DNA from: CAKAHY01 sp963522175
GTDB lineage: Bacteria > Bacillota > Clostridia > Lachnospirales > Lachnospiraceae
Direction: 5' to 3'
DNA: 64,000 nt
Assembly (NCBI GenBank): GCA_963522175.1
Contig: CAUQXC010000004.1
Span: forward strand, 288,324 to 352,323
Each line of letters opens with the position of its first letter. The stretch's first letter is position 1. Position numbers and translations under genes: made by a program. The notes under the pieces are model-generated. The model saw only the letters and a program-made list of their open reading frames with translations. It was not told where the DNA came from and searched no databases. Below are positions 16,847 through 26,181 of this stretch, piece by piece.

Positions 16847-18756
16847 AAAACATTATCATAGGTACGGCGGGTCATATAGACCATGGAAAAACAAGTCTGA
16901 TAAGAGCCTTAACCGGAAGAAATACGGACAGACTTAAGGAAGAGCAGGCAAGAGGGATAACCATAGATCTGGGCTTTACATGGTTTGACTTAAAAGACGG
17001 AACAAGAGCGGGTATCATTGACGTACCGGGACATGAGAAATTTATCAATAACATGGTTTCGGGTGTTGTCGGAATGGATCTTGTTTTAATGGTGGTTGCG
17101 GCGGATGAAGGAATAATGCCGCAGACTAAGGAACACCTTAATATACTTGAGCTTTTGGGTATTAAAAAGACTATACTCGTAATCAATAAATGTGACTTGG
17201 TCGAAAAGGATTGGCTGAACCTTGTAAAAGAAGACCTAAACGAAGAGCTTAAGGGCAGTATTATGGAAAATGCCCCTATGGTCTGTGTTTCAAGTATGAC
17301 GGGTGAAGGTATAGACGAGCTGAAATCCGTAATCGTCAATATGATAAGGGATGAGCTCGAAGAAAAAGACATAAATACTATAGCCAGACTTCCGGTAGAC
17401 AGAGTCTTTACCATTGTAGGTTTCGGAACCGTTGTAACGGGAACCTTAATCTCGGGAAGTATAAAAAAGGATGAGGTTTTGGAGCTTTTTCCGAGTGAGA
17501 TAGAGTGTAAAGTAAGAAATTTACAGGTACACGGAAAAAATGCCGCAGAGAGTTTTGCAGGGCAGAGAGTTGCCATAAATATTGCGGGTGTTAAGAAAGA
17601 AGATGTAAAAAGAGGCTATGTTCTCGCACCCTTAAACAGTATAAAGGTCAGCTCGCTTACGGACGTAAAGCTTGATGTGTTGAAGGACAGCGAAAGAACC
17701 TTGAAAAACCGTGACAGATTGCATCTGTATACGGGAACAAGCGAGGTTTTGTGTCGTGCCGTTATTCTCGACAAGGAAGAGATAAAGGCGGGCGAGAGCG
17801 GTCTTTGCCAACTTATTCTGGAAGAAGAAATAGCAATAAAAAGAGGAGACAGGTTTGTTGTCAGATTTTACTCTCCGCTTGAAACCATAGGCGGAGGTGT
17901 TATTTTGGAGCCCAATCCGAGAAAGAAAAAAAGATTTAACGAAAAGGATATAGAGGAGCTGAGAAGAAAATTGGAAGGCTCTCTTTCCGATGTGTGTGAG
18001 CTTAATATAAAGAATTTTGCAACAAGCATGATATCAAAATCGGAGCTTGCAAAGCTTATGTCCGTTTCTGTCGAAGATATGGAAGAAAGTATTGAAGAGC
18101 TGAGTGAACAAAAAATTGTTTATGTATTCAATCAGAAAAAAGACAGCTTTTTATGGCATGCCGAAAGTGAAGGAGCATGTCGAAAGAAAATTCTGGATGA
18201 GCTTACTAAATTTCATAAGAAATATCCGTACAGAGAAGGACTTAAGAAATCTCAGCTTCAAACTCTTGTAGCTCCTAAGCTTAAAGCTAACCTTTTTGAA
18301 TTGTATATGAATCTTTTGACACAGGAGAAGGTAGTTAAGATTTCGGAAGATTTTGTTTCGGAATATAATTTTGAAATTTTAAAGGATACCACCTATCTTG
18401 CAGTGGAAAAAATCCTTGAAAACAGCTTTAGACACGCAAGATTTGAACTTTTAAAGCTGTCCGAGATAGATACTTCTCCTTACAGTGAAGAGCTCGTATC
18501 CGACATTTTACGCTGTATGCAAAAAGAGAATAAGGTTATTGCCATAACCGATGAAATGTTCAGCTTAAAGGAGCTTGTTGATGAGGCTCATGATATGCTC
18601 AAAGAATATTTCTCAAAAGAGGAGGTATTAACCGTATCGAAGTTTAGGGATATGCTTAAAACAAGCAGAAAGAGCGCCAAGCCTATAGTTGAATATTTTG
18701 ACAGTATAAAAGTAACAAAAAAGCTCGGTGCGGAAACGGAAAGGGTGGCATATTAA
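16843..18756 (+). CDS. selB: Selenocysteine-specific elongation factor SelB
   Basis: GTPase of 637 residues that brings Sec-tRNA(Sec) to UGA codons next to a SECIS hairpin. GTPase motifs: GHIDHGKTSL near residue 8, the EEQARGITIDLGF switch, DVPGHEKF and NKCD. Domains 2 and 3 run to about 350, and the rest is the winged-helix region that binds SECIS RNA. The start is GTG 16843, overlapping the selA stop by 4 bases. It ends at the first base of the lysR gene's ATG. Confidence 0.95.
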   Translation: MKNIIIGTAGHIDHGKTSLIRALTGRNTDRLKEEQARGITIDLGFTWFDLKDGTRAGIIDVPGHEKFINNMVSGVVGMDLVLMVVAADEGIMPQTKEHLNILELLGIKKTILVINKCDLVEKDWLNLVKEDLNEELKGSIMENAPMVCVSSMTGEGIDELKSVIVNMIRDELEEKDINTIARLPVDRVFTIVGFGTVVTGTLISGSIKKDEVLELFPSEIECKVRNLQVHGKNAAESFAGQRVAINIAGVKKEDVKRGYVLAPLNSIKVSSLTDVKLDVLKDSERTLKNRDRLHLYTGTSEVLCRAVILDKEEIKAGESGLCQLILEEEIAIKRGDRFVVRFYSPLETIGGGVILEPNPRKKKRFNEKDIEELRRKLEGSLSDVCELNIKNFATSMISKSELAKLMSVSVEDMEESIEELSEQKIVYVFNQKKDSFLWHAESEGACRKKILDELTKFHKKYPYREGLKKSQLQTLVAPKLKANLFELYMNLLTQEKVVKISEDFVSEYNFEILKDTTYLAVEKILENSFRHARFELLKLSEIDTSPYSEELVSDILRCMQKENKVIAITDEMFSLKELVDEAHDMLKEYFSKEEVLTVSKFRDMLKTSRKSAKPIVEYFDSIKVTKKLGAETERVAY

Positions 18757-19655
18757 TGAACTTAAAACAGATAGAAGCATTTTTAAAGCTTGCCAATAAC
18801 GGAAGCTTTTCTTTGACGGCAAAGGAGCTGTTTTTAACTCAGCCTACGGTAAGTGCCCATATTCAGGGCTTGGAGGATGAACTCGGAGTCAAGCTTTTCA
18901 GAAGAAATACAAAAGGAACTTACTTGACGGAGAACGGAGAAAAGCTTTATATACATGCGAAGGAACTCATGGTTATAGTGGATAATATAAAATCCGATTT
19001 CCAAAAAAGTGATGAGATTACCGGAAAACATATAGTAATAGCAAGCTCGAGTGTACCTGCATCCTACCTTCTTCCCAATATAATATCCGCTTATAACAAG
19101 CAGTATCCGAGCTCGCAATTTACGATAAAGGAAAGTGACAGTGCGGGAGTAATAAATGAAATAATAAATAAAACTGTGGATGTAGGTATAGTCGGAACTG
19201 TACTCGACAAGAAAAATTGCAGTTATCTGCCTTTTTATGAAGATAAGCTTGTCGTTGTTATGCCTAATACCGATGAATACAGGGCTATTTGTGAAAGAGG
19301 CGGAGACTTTGGGTGGCTTGGGAAAATGCCTTTAATCATACGTGAAGACGGCTCCGGTACAAGAAGGGAAGCGGAAAAGCTTCTGAAAAAATATGCTAAA
19401 GATCTCGAAGAGCTTAATATTATAGCTAAAATAGATAATACGGACAGCATAATGAGGTCCGTGCAAAACGGTCTGGGCATAAGTATTGTTTCGGCTTTAG
19501 CTGCCAGAGACTATGCTACAAGCGATAAATTGTTGATTTATCCGAAGGAATTGACAAGGAGAAGATTTTACATTGTTTACAATTCAAAATCACAGCTTTC
19601 ATCCGGAGCGAAGTCGCTTATTATGCTGATAAGCTCCTTGTACAAGGATTCGTGA
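18756..19655 (+). CDS. LysR-family regulator linked to selenium metabolism
   Basis: DNA-binding regulator of 299 residues with an N-terminal winged helix (residues 1-60, LKQIEAFLKLANNGSFSLTAKEL, here named by its start MNLKQIEAF) and a substrate-binding effector domain. Its ATG overlaps the last base of selB, so it is co-transcribed with the sel genes. LysR proteins in this position are known in clostridial selenium loci and are thought to respond to selenium or to control sel/grd genes; the effector is unknown. No T-N11-A operator stands out close by. Confidence 0.85.
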   Translation: MNLKQIEAFLKLANNGSFSLTAKELFLTQPTVSAHIQGLEDELGVKLFRRNTKGTYLTENGEKLYIHAKELMVIVDNIKSDFQKSDEITGKHIVIASSSVPASYLLPNIISAYNKQYPSSQFTIKESDSAGVINEIINKTVDVGIVGTVLDKKNCSYLPFYEDKLVVVMPNTDEYRAICERGGDFGWLGKMPLIIREDGSGTRREAEKLLKKYAKDLEELNIIAKIDNTDSIMRSVQNGLGISIVSALAARDYATSDKLLIYPKELTRRRFYIVYNSKSQLSSGAKSLIMLISSLYKDS

Positions 19656-19685
19656 TGGAGAGTTTAAAAAAGGATGGAGTGTTAT

Positions 19686-21944
19686 ATGCATAAAAGAATA
19701 TACGGAGCTTTATTCGCTTTTATTTTAGCTTTTAACACTGTGGTGTCATCAGGAAGCGTAATGGCGGATCAAAGGGGGAAGGGTACCGAAAGCGGTATCC
19801 CGGCAAGCTCTTCCGATGCCGCCGAAGCTTCCGAAAATGATGATATAAGTGAAGAAGAAAAGCAAAAAAGCTTGGAAGAATATCTTGAAAATACAAACGC
19901 ACCTTATGATGTCATGATTTATTTCAGAACCGGGATTTCGGACGAGGAAGAACTGAAGGAAGAGGCACTGAGGGAACAGAAAAATGCTTTGTATATACTG
20001 GAAAAGGGAAGCTTGGAGGGAAAGGTTCAAAGCTACAAAAGCTTTTATATAGTAAACTCTATACATGCGGTAACAAAAGATGCCGACATTTTACGTGCTG
20101 TGGCAAAGCTTGACGAGGTCGAGGAAATCAGAGAGAATGTCACGATAAAGGTGGAAGAACCTACGGTGAGCAAAAAATCTTCTGTTACCAAAAGAAGTCT
20201 TACAGAAGATACACAGGAAGATTTTTTTGAGACCTACGATGAAAAAACTCCCGTACATGTTTCATGGGCACTTGAAAATTTAAGGGCGCAAGAGGTATGG
20301 GATGAACACAAGCTTGACGGAAGCGGAATTACCGTAGGTATTATGGATACCGGAGTAAACTATAAGCTGGATGCTCTTAAGTATTCGTATAAAGGCTATG
20401 ATGAAAAAACGAATACCTTTGACGACTCGTATTATAAGGATTTTACAAAAGCTAAAGACAAGTCTGTTTCCGCAAAGGGCAATTTCCACGGTACCATGGT
20501 GGCAAGTGCTTTATTTGCAAGGGTACAGAGAGAAAATGTGTGGGTTATCGAAGACGGAGTATATAAAAGATACCCCAAGGATACCTTTTATTACGGAATA
20601 GTACCGGGGGCGAAGTTTATAAGCGCCAAGGTTCTGGACGGAAGAGGAGGGCCTATATCGAACTTTATAGAGGGCGGACAATGGATGCTGGAACAAAAAC
20701 CGGATATCATAAATAACTCATGGGGAACGTCCGCTGACGTTGATCAAGCTTCCGATGAGATAATAAGGAAGATGATAGCCAACTGGAAAAAGGCGGGTAT
20801 AATTATTATTTTTGCTTCGGGAAATCAGCCCTCAGGAAAGGCGGCTACGGGAAGTATAGCCTATCCTGCGAAACTGGATGATGTATTCAGTGTCGGAGCT
20901 ATAAATAAAGATGACAAAATTTGGGAGAAATCTCAGCGCGGTCCTTCACCTTTATCGACTAAAATAAAGCCGGATGTGGTTGCACCGGGTGAGGGTATTT
21001 TAGGCATAAGCCATGAGGGAAGAGAGGTTAAAACAAACGGTACAAGCTTTGCAGCGCCGTATGCCGCAGGAACGGCAGCTCTTCTAAAGCAGGCAAATCC
21101 TAATCTGAGTCCCGATGAGATTTATGAAATATTGAGAAAAACTTCAAGAGCTTTGACGGACAGTGATAATACAGAAAGTCCGAATATGACTTACGGCTAC
21201 GGTGCGGTTGATGCTTATGCGGCAGTAGGTATGGCTCTCGGCAAAAAAGAAGAAAAAAAGCCGGACAAGCCGAAGCCGGAGGAGCAAAAGCCTGATAATC
21301 CAAAGCCCGAAGAGCAAAAGCCTGATAATCCGAAGCCGGATGATAAAACGAATCCTAAGGGAGGAAATGAAAATCCTTCAACAGGAAAAGACGATTCAGG
21401 CAGCAGCTCGGGAGGAAACTCAGGCGGTGGTTCGGGCAGCGGCTCGGGAGGTAGTTCCGGCAGGAGTTCGGGAAGCTCCGGGAGAGTTTCAGCATCAAGA
21501 GCGGGCGGTGTTTCGGCAGCTCTTGTGCAAAGTACGGCTCCTTCAAAAGATTTGATCATTAATAAAACAAGCTATTCGGGAATATGGAAGTCGGAAAACA
21601 ATATATGGTATTTTTACGACAACTCGGGGAATAAGCTTACAAACGCATGGGTGTATACAAATAGTATATGGTATGCCCTTTCAGACAGCGGAGCTATGGT
21701 TTCGGGAACATGGTTAAAATATAAGGATAAGCGGTATTATATGAGCGAGAACGGAAGCATGGAAAAGGGATGGCTTAAATATAAGAGCAGATGGTATTAC
21801 ATGAACGAAGACGGAAGTATGGCAAAAGGCTGGTTAAAATACAAGAGTAAATGGTACTATCTTGATAATGACGGTGCTATGCTCGAGAATACAAGTATGG
21901 GTGAATATAAATTTGATTCGGAGGGCGCATGGATAGAAAAATAG
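19686..21944 (+). CDS. Secreted subtilisin-type protease with wall-binding repeats
   Basis: Extracellular serine protease of family S8, about 752 residues. Layout: signal peptide (MHKRIYGALFAFILAF), a propeptide to about 185, and the catalytic domain with Asp in GIMDTGVNYK, His in NFHGTMVAS and Ser in NGTSFAAPYAAG. Then come a proline/lysine tract with 10-residue repeats, a Gly/Ser linker, and at least four aromatic repeats of the choline/wall-binding type (WYYMNEDGSMAKGW form). I chose ATG 19686 because GGAG lies 6 bases before it; ATG 19674 lacks a spaced site. The repeats suggest non-covalent attachment to the wall; the target substrate is unknown. Confidence 0.9.
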   Translation: MHKRIYGALFAFILAFNTVVSSGSVMADQRGKGTESGIPASSSDAAEASENDDISEEEKQKSLEEYLENTNAPYDVMIYFRTGISDEEELKEEALREQKNALYILEKGSLEGKVQSYKSFYIVNSIHAVTKDADILRAVAKLDEVEEIRENVTIKVEEPTVSKKSSVTKRSLTEDTQEDFFETYDEKTPVHVSWALENLRAQEVWDEHKLDGSGITVGIMDTGVNYKLDALKYSYKGYDEKTNTFDDSYYKDFTKAKDKSVSAKGNFHGTMVASALFARVQRENVWVIEDGVYKRYPKDTFYYGIVPGAKFISAKVLDGRGGPISNFIEGGQWMLEQKPDIINNSWGTSADVDQASDEIIRKMIANWKKAGIIIIFASGNQPSGKAATGSIAYPAKLDDVFSVGAINKDDKIWEKSQRGPSPLSTKIKPDVVAPGEGILGISHEGREVKTNGTSFAAPYAAGTAALLKQANPNLSPDEIYEILRKTSRALTDSDNTESPNMTYGYGAVDAYAAVGMALGKKEEKKPDKPKPEEQKPDNPKPEEQKPDNPKPDDKTNPKGGNENPSTGKDDSGSSSGGNSGGGSGSGSGGSSGRSSGSSGRVSASRAGGVSAALVQSTAPSKDLIINKTSYSGIWKSENNIWYFYDNSGNKLTNAWVYTNSIWYALSDSGAMVSGTWLKYKDKRYYMSENGSMEKGWLKYKSRWYYMNEDGSMAKGWLKYKSKWYYLDNDGAMLENTSMGEYKFDSEGAWIEK
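21270..21347 (+). repeat. 30-bp tandem repeats coding a Pro/Lys linker
   Basis: Two full copies and one partial copy of a unit encoding PKPEEQKPDN, at 21270-21299, 21300-21329 and from 21330. Copies differ at third positions, so this is an old coding repeat that can vary in number. Confidence 0.8.
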
Positions 21945-21969
21945 AGCTGTTTAAAATTGGAGGTATGCT

Positions 21970-23628
21970 ATGCTCGAAAATGTAACAAACCTATTTGCTT
22001 TTGTAGGTGGACTGGGAATGTTCCTTTACGGAATGTATCTTATGGCGGACGGTATGCAAAAAAGCGCCGGCGGCAAGATGCAAAAGTTCCTTGAAATGTT
22101 GACAAACAATAAATTTATGGCTGTCGGACTCGGAGCCTTGGTAACTGCTATTATTCAGAGCTCGGGAGCAACAACCGTCATGGTTGTCGGTTTCGTGAGT
22201 GCGGGTATAATGAGCCTTACACAGGCTGTAGGTGTTATAATGGGCGCCAACATAGGTACTACAATAACGTCATGGATTGTATCCATGAGTCAGCTCGGAG
22301 ACGCTTTTGAGCTTATGAAGCCCGAGTTTTATGCTCCGCTCCTTGTAGGTACGGGAGCTTTGTTTCTTTGCTTTTCAAAGTCGGATAAGAAGAAAATAAT
22401 AGGCGAAATAATTCTGGGTCTGGGACTTTTGTTCCTCGGCTTAAAAACGATGTCTTCGGGTATTGCACCTTACACGGGACTTCCTATTTTCTCACAGGCA
22501 TTTGCTATTCTCGGAGGAAATCCCTTTCTCGGAGTTATAGTAGGTTGTATAGTAACGGCTTTGCTGCAGAGCTCTTCGGCATCTGTCGGAATTTTGCAGA
22601 CTCTTGCAATGAACGGAGTCGTTACGAAATCTTCGGCTATTTATATAACCTTGGGACAAAATATAGGTTCTTGCGTAACCGCAATGATTTCAAGTATTGG
22701 AGCTCCGAAGGTGGCAAAAAGAGCGGCGGTCATACACCTTCTCTTTAACTGTATAGGAGCTGTGGTTTTCGGAACCCTGGCATTTGCGGTCTTTACTATA
22801 AATAAAAGCTTTGCGGGCAGCGGTATAGATTCTGTTCAGATTTCAATATTCCATACCTTTTTCAATGCGATAATGACTATGCTTCTCATGCCTTTTACCG
22901 AACTTCTTATAAAGCTTTCGGGACTTATCATAAGCGGTGACGAGTCACAGGCGAAAGATGAGATTATGGTAATGAAAGCCCATCTTGATAAGCGTATTTT
23001 GGAGACACCGGCGATAGCCCTTGAATCCGTAATAAACGAGATTTTAAGAGCGGGACTTATTGCAAGTGACAATATAAAGCTGGCTGTTGAAGCGGCAATG
23101 GAGCCGGATGAAGAAAAGATCAGGCAGGTAAACAGGGTTGAGCAGACCATTAATAAGATGCAAACTCTTTTAACGGAATATCTTATGAAGCTTGATACCT
23201 TGGCTCTTAACGATAAGCAGAAGATGATACTGGGAAATCTTTATTATTCGGTAAGCGATATAGAAAGAGTGGGAGACCATGCCGACAATATTGCCGAAAA
23301 TGCCTTGTCACTTATAGACAGGAAGGTTAACTTCAGTGAAACCGCAAAAAAAGATTTAAAACAGATAGCGGATGCGGCTATACTGGCTTTTGACAACTCT
23401 CTGGAAGCAAGACGTACGGGAGATATGTCTATTGTTCAGGAAGTAAACAGACTTGAGATAGAGGTTGACTTTTTGGAGGATGAGCTTAGAGAAAAGCACA
23501 TTGAAAGACTGGTACAGGGAAAATGCAATCCGGAAGGCGGAATCATTTTCCTTGACATTATATCAAACCTCGAGAGAGTATCCGACCATGCGACCAACCT
23601 TGCGGAGTATGTAACAAAAGAAATGTAG
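21970..23628 (+). CDS. Na/Pi cotransporter family protein with PhoU-like domain
   Basis: Membrane protein of 552 residues. The first 320 hold two inverted Na/Pi-cotransporter repeats, each with the QSS signature (AIIQSSGATTVM near 57 and ALLQSSSASVGI near 202). The rest is a soluble helical PhoU-like domain, with SDIERVGDHADNIAE and SNLERVSDHATNLAE as its two typical helices. Likely moves phosphate with Na+, with the PhoU part as regulator. Glycine reductase consumes phosphate to make acetyl phosphate, but a functional link is only speculation. The next gene, a response regulator, starts 6 bases later. Confidence 0.92.
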   Translation: MLENVTNLFAFVGGLGMFLYGMYLMADGMQKSAGGKMQKFLEMLTNNKFMAVGLGALVTAIIQSSGATTVMVVGFVSAGIMSLTQAVGVIMGANIGTTITSWIVSMSQLGDAFELMKPEFYAPLLVGTGALFLCFSKSDKKKIIGEIILGLGLLFLGLKTMSSGIAPYTGLPIFSQAFAILGGNPFLGVIVGCIVTALLQSSSASVGILQTLAMNGVVTKSSAIYITLGQNIGSCVTAMISSIGAPKVAKRAAVIHLLFNCIGAVVFGTLAFAVFTINKSFAGSGIDSVQISIFHTFFNAIMTMLLMPFTELLIKLSGLIISGDESQAKDEIMVMKAHLDKRILETPAIALESVINEILRAGLIASDNIKLAVEAAMEPDEEKIRQVNRVEQTINKMQTLLTEYLMKLDTLALNDKQKMILGNLYYSVSDIERVGDHADNIAENALSLIDRKVNFSETAKKDLKQIADAAILAFDNSLEARRTGDMSIVQEVNRLEIEVDFLEDELREKHIERLVQGKCNPEGGIIFLDIISNLERVSDHATNLAEYVTKEM

Positions 23629-23634
23629 GGATTT

Positions 23635-24321
23635 ATGACATTTAAAATATGTATGATAGAAGACGACTCGGATTTGGCTGCCGTTGTAAAGGAACATCTT
23701 GTAAGATATGATTTCGAGGTTCTTGTTTGTGAAGATTTTAAAAATATAGATAAGTTTATTGAACAAGAAAGTCCGAACCTGATTTTACTTGACGTCAATA
23801 TTCCTTATTACGACGGATTCTACTGGTGTAATGAAATCAGAAAAATAAGCAAGGTTCCCATCATATTTATGTCCGCAAGAACCGAGGATTATGAGCAGGT
23901 AAGAGCCATCATGAGCGGAGGAGACGACTATGTTACAAAGCCCTTTTCTCATGAACTCCTGCTTGCAAAGATCAATTCTCAGCTAAGGAGAGCTTACGGC
24001 GAATATGCAAGCAACGAAACGGGACTTGAACTGGGAGACTGTGCCTTTAATAAGCAGAGATTTACGCTTAAGTGCAGGAACGAACAGATAGATCTGCCGA
24101 AAAATGAGGCTATACTCATAGGAATTTTGTTTGAAAGTTATCCTAATATAGTAAGCAGAGAAAAAATACTCTCGGAAATCTGGGACAGCGATATGTTTGT
24201 GGAGGAAAATACTCTGAACGTTACTATAAGCAGGGTAAGAAAAAAACTCAAAGACTTAGGCTCCGGATTAAGGGTAATAACCGTAAGAGGCATGGGTTAC
24301 AAGGTGGAATATGAAGGATAA
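23635..24321 (+). CDS. OmpR-family response regulator (Bce-type)
   Basis: Response regulator of 228 residues. Receiver domain with the phospho-acceptor Asp in LILLDVNIPYYDG (near residue 53) and the Lys in DDYVTKPF; C-terminal winged helix with VSREKILSEIWD and TVRGMGYKVE. Its 3' end overlaps the kinase gene by 11 bases. Together with the next three genes it forms a unit of the kind that senses and resists antimicrobial peptides. Confidence 0.92.
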   Translation: MTFKICMIEDDSDLAAVVKEHLVRYDFEVLVCEDFKNIDKFIEQESPNLILLDVNIPYYDGFYWCNEIRKISKVPIIFMSARTEDYEQVRAIMSGGDDYVTKPFSHELLLAKINSQLRRAYGEYASNETGLELGDCAFNKQRFTLKCRNEQIDLPKNEAILIGILFESYPNIVSREKILSEIWDSDMFVEENTLNVTISRVRKKLKDLGSGLRVITVRGMGYKVEYEG

Positions 24322-25297
24322 AGAAAAACTCAAGTTGTTTATCTCGGACAATCTTTCCCTGTTTTTGACAAGCCTTTTTACACAGGTGCTTTTCTTCGGT
24401 ATCCTGTTTTATATTAAAGGAGTTTGGTTTCAGGAGATTTTTTACTTCGGTTTTCTGGTATTTTTCCTGTTATTATTGTTTCTTTTAATCAGATTTTACA
24501 AAACGGGAAGAGTGTACGGTAAGTTTTTTCTTAAAAGCGAGTCCTTAAACGATTACCTCCTTGATGAGCCCAGAAGCGCATTTGAGGAAAGCTACAATCT
24601 GATGATTGAGGAAATGGTAAACAGCGAGAGCAAAAGCAGGATAGAACGGGAGCAGGATAAAAAGCTGCAAAAGGTTCTGATATACAGGTTTGTGCATCAG
24701 ATGAAAACACCTTTGTCCGTGCTTAAGCTTATTTCCGAAAATCATAAAGAAGAAGATTACAGGAAAATACAAAGAAATATTGATGCTATAGAGTACAACT
24801 TGAATCAGATGCTTGATGTTTACAGACTTGAAGAGTTTAAGAATGATTTTGTATCCGAAAAAGTATTTCTTAAAGGGGTATGTAAGGACAGTATCAATGC
24901 CTTGAAGGATTACTTTATCGCTTCTCAAATCTACCCGAGGCTTGATGTTGATGAGGATATGTACGTATACTCCGATTCAAAATGGTTGAAGCTTGTTATT
25001 CATCAGCTTCTTACAAATGCCATAAAATACAGCAGTGCCGGGAAAACGGTCACTGTAAGGGCAAAAAGAGAAGCGGATAAGGTAAGCTTATCCGTTGTCG
25101 ATGAAGGCATAGGTATAGAAGAGGCGGACCTAAAGAGTATTTTTGAGCTGTTTTATATAGGAAAAAACGGAAGAAACAATGCCGATTCGAGCGGAATAGG
25201 CTTGTATATTGTAAAAAGAGTCATTGAATATCTGGGACATGAGCTGGAAACGGAATCTGTTGTAGCCAAGGGAACAAGGATGACAATTATATTTTAA
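24311..25297 (+). CDS. Sensor histidine kinase, intramembrane-sensing (Bce-type)
   Basis: Kinase of 328 residues with two membrane helices (about 12-32 and 36-60) joined by a very short external loop, so it has no sensor domain of its own. The phospho-acceptor His is in RFVHQMKTPLSVLK, and the ATP-binding domain has the N box HQLLTNAIKYS and VVDEGIGIEEADL. Kinases of this shape get their signal through the partner ABC transporter, here encoded downstream. Confidence 0.9.
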   Translation: MKDKEKLKLFISDNLSLFLTSLFTQVLFFGILFYIKGVWFQEIFYFGFLVFFLLLLFLLIRFYKTGRVYGKFFLKSESLNDYLLDEPRSAFEESYNLMIEEMVNSESKSRIEREQDKKLQKVLIYRFVHQMKTPLSVLKLISENHKEEDYRKIQRNIDAIEYNLNQMLDVYRLEEFKNDFVSEKVFLKGVCKDSINALKDYFIASQIYPRLDVDEDMYVYSDSKWLKLVIHQLLTNAIKYSSAGKTVTVRAKREADKVSLSVVDEGIGIEEADLKSIFELFYIGKNGRNNADSSGIGLYIVKRVIEYLGHELETESVVAKGTRMTIIF

Positions 25298-25303
25298 AAT
25301 AAG

Positions 25304-25351
25304 AATCCGTCAACATTACAAAAATGTAAGTTTATGTAATGTTGGCGGATT
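25304..25351 (+). terminator. 17-bp inverted repeat between kinase and transporter genes
   Basis: The arms at 25304-25320 and 25335-25351 pair over 17 positions with one G-U pair, followed by TTTTTGTTTT. A strong intrinsic terminator that separates the regulator genes from the transporter genes. Part of it could also be the response regulator's binding site. Confidence 0.85.
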
Positions 25352-25425
25352 TTTGTTTTAACCTTTACTTGCTACAATATACAAGAATAAAAAAATAATC
25401 GGTATTACAAAAAAAGGAGTACAGT

Positions 25426-26181
25426 ATGATATTAAAGGTTACAAATCTTGAAAAGGTATATAAAGGAAAAGTATCTTTCAAGGCTTTAAATAACATCAAT
25501 ATGGAAGTTCAGGAGGGTGAGTTCGTAGCTATAATGGGACCGAGCGGAAGCGGAAAAAGCACCTTCTTAAATACAATATCAACCATAGACAAGCCTACGG
25601 GCGGCTCGGTTATGATTGCGGGGAAGAACCCTTACAAGATGAATGATGCGGGGCTTTCAACTTTCAGGAGGAAGGAGCTAGGTTTCGTGTTTCAGCAGTT
25701 CAATTTGATAAATACTCTGACTGTAGGCGAAAATATTATGCTGCCGCTTACACTGGATAAGGTACCTCTTGACGAAATGAGTAAAAAGCTTATAGAAATC
25801 AGCTCTTTTCTGGGGATTTCCAATCTGCTCGGAAAAAGAACCTATGAAATTTCGGGCGGGCAGGCTCAAAGAGTTGCGATAGCGAGAGCGGTAATAAACG
25901 GACCTTCAATCTTGCTTGCGGACGAGCCTACCGGAAATTTGGATTCCAAGGCGGCAAAAGATGTGATGAAGCTTTTCAAAAAGCTTAATGAGTCTATGAA
26001 GGTGACGATTATCATGGTAACTCATGACCCTAACATCGCCGCTTACTGCGATAAGACATATATTATAAAGGACGGCAATATTTATCAGGAAATCATTAAC
26101 AGAAATGATGAAAAAACATACAGAAAAGAAATACTCAACACTATGAGCATGCTGGGAGGTGATGAAATTGACACTGTTTAA
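25426..26181 (+). CDS. ABC transporter ATPase (BceA-type)
   Basis: ATPase of 251 residues: Walker A GPSGSGKST near residue 38, Q loop VFQQFNL, signature SGGQAQRVAIARA, Walker B ILLADEPTGNLD, and the switch His in VTHDP. It belongs to the MacB/LolD-like group that works with FtsX-type permeases in peptide antibiotic resistance. AAAAGGAG precedes ATG 25426. It overlaps the permease gene by about 20 bases. It lies behind a strong terminator, so it should be transcribed from its own, inducible promoter. Confidence 0.93.
   Translation: MILKVTNLEKVYKGKVSFKALNNINMEVQEGEFVAIMGPSGSGKSTFLNTISTIDKPTGGSVMIAGKNPYKMNDAGLSTFRRKELGFVFQQFNLINTLTVGENIMLPLTLDKVPLDEMSKKLIEISSFLGISNLLGKRTYEISGGQAQRVAIARAVINGPSILLADEPTGNLDSKAAKDVMKLFKKLNESMKVTIIMVTHDPNIAAYCDKTYIIKDGNIYQEIINRNDEKTYRKEILNTMSMLGGDEIDTV

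Noticed and set aside
21215..21559. Minus-strand proline-rich open frame
   Set aside because: It mirrors the Gly/Ser and Pro/Lys linker of the protease and has no ribosome site.
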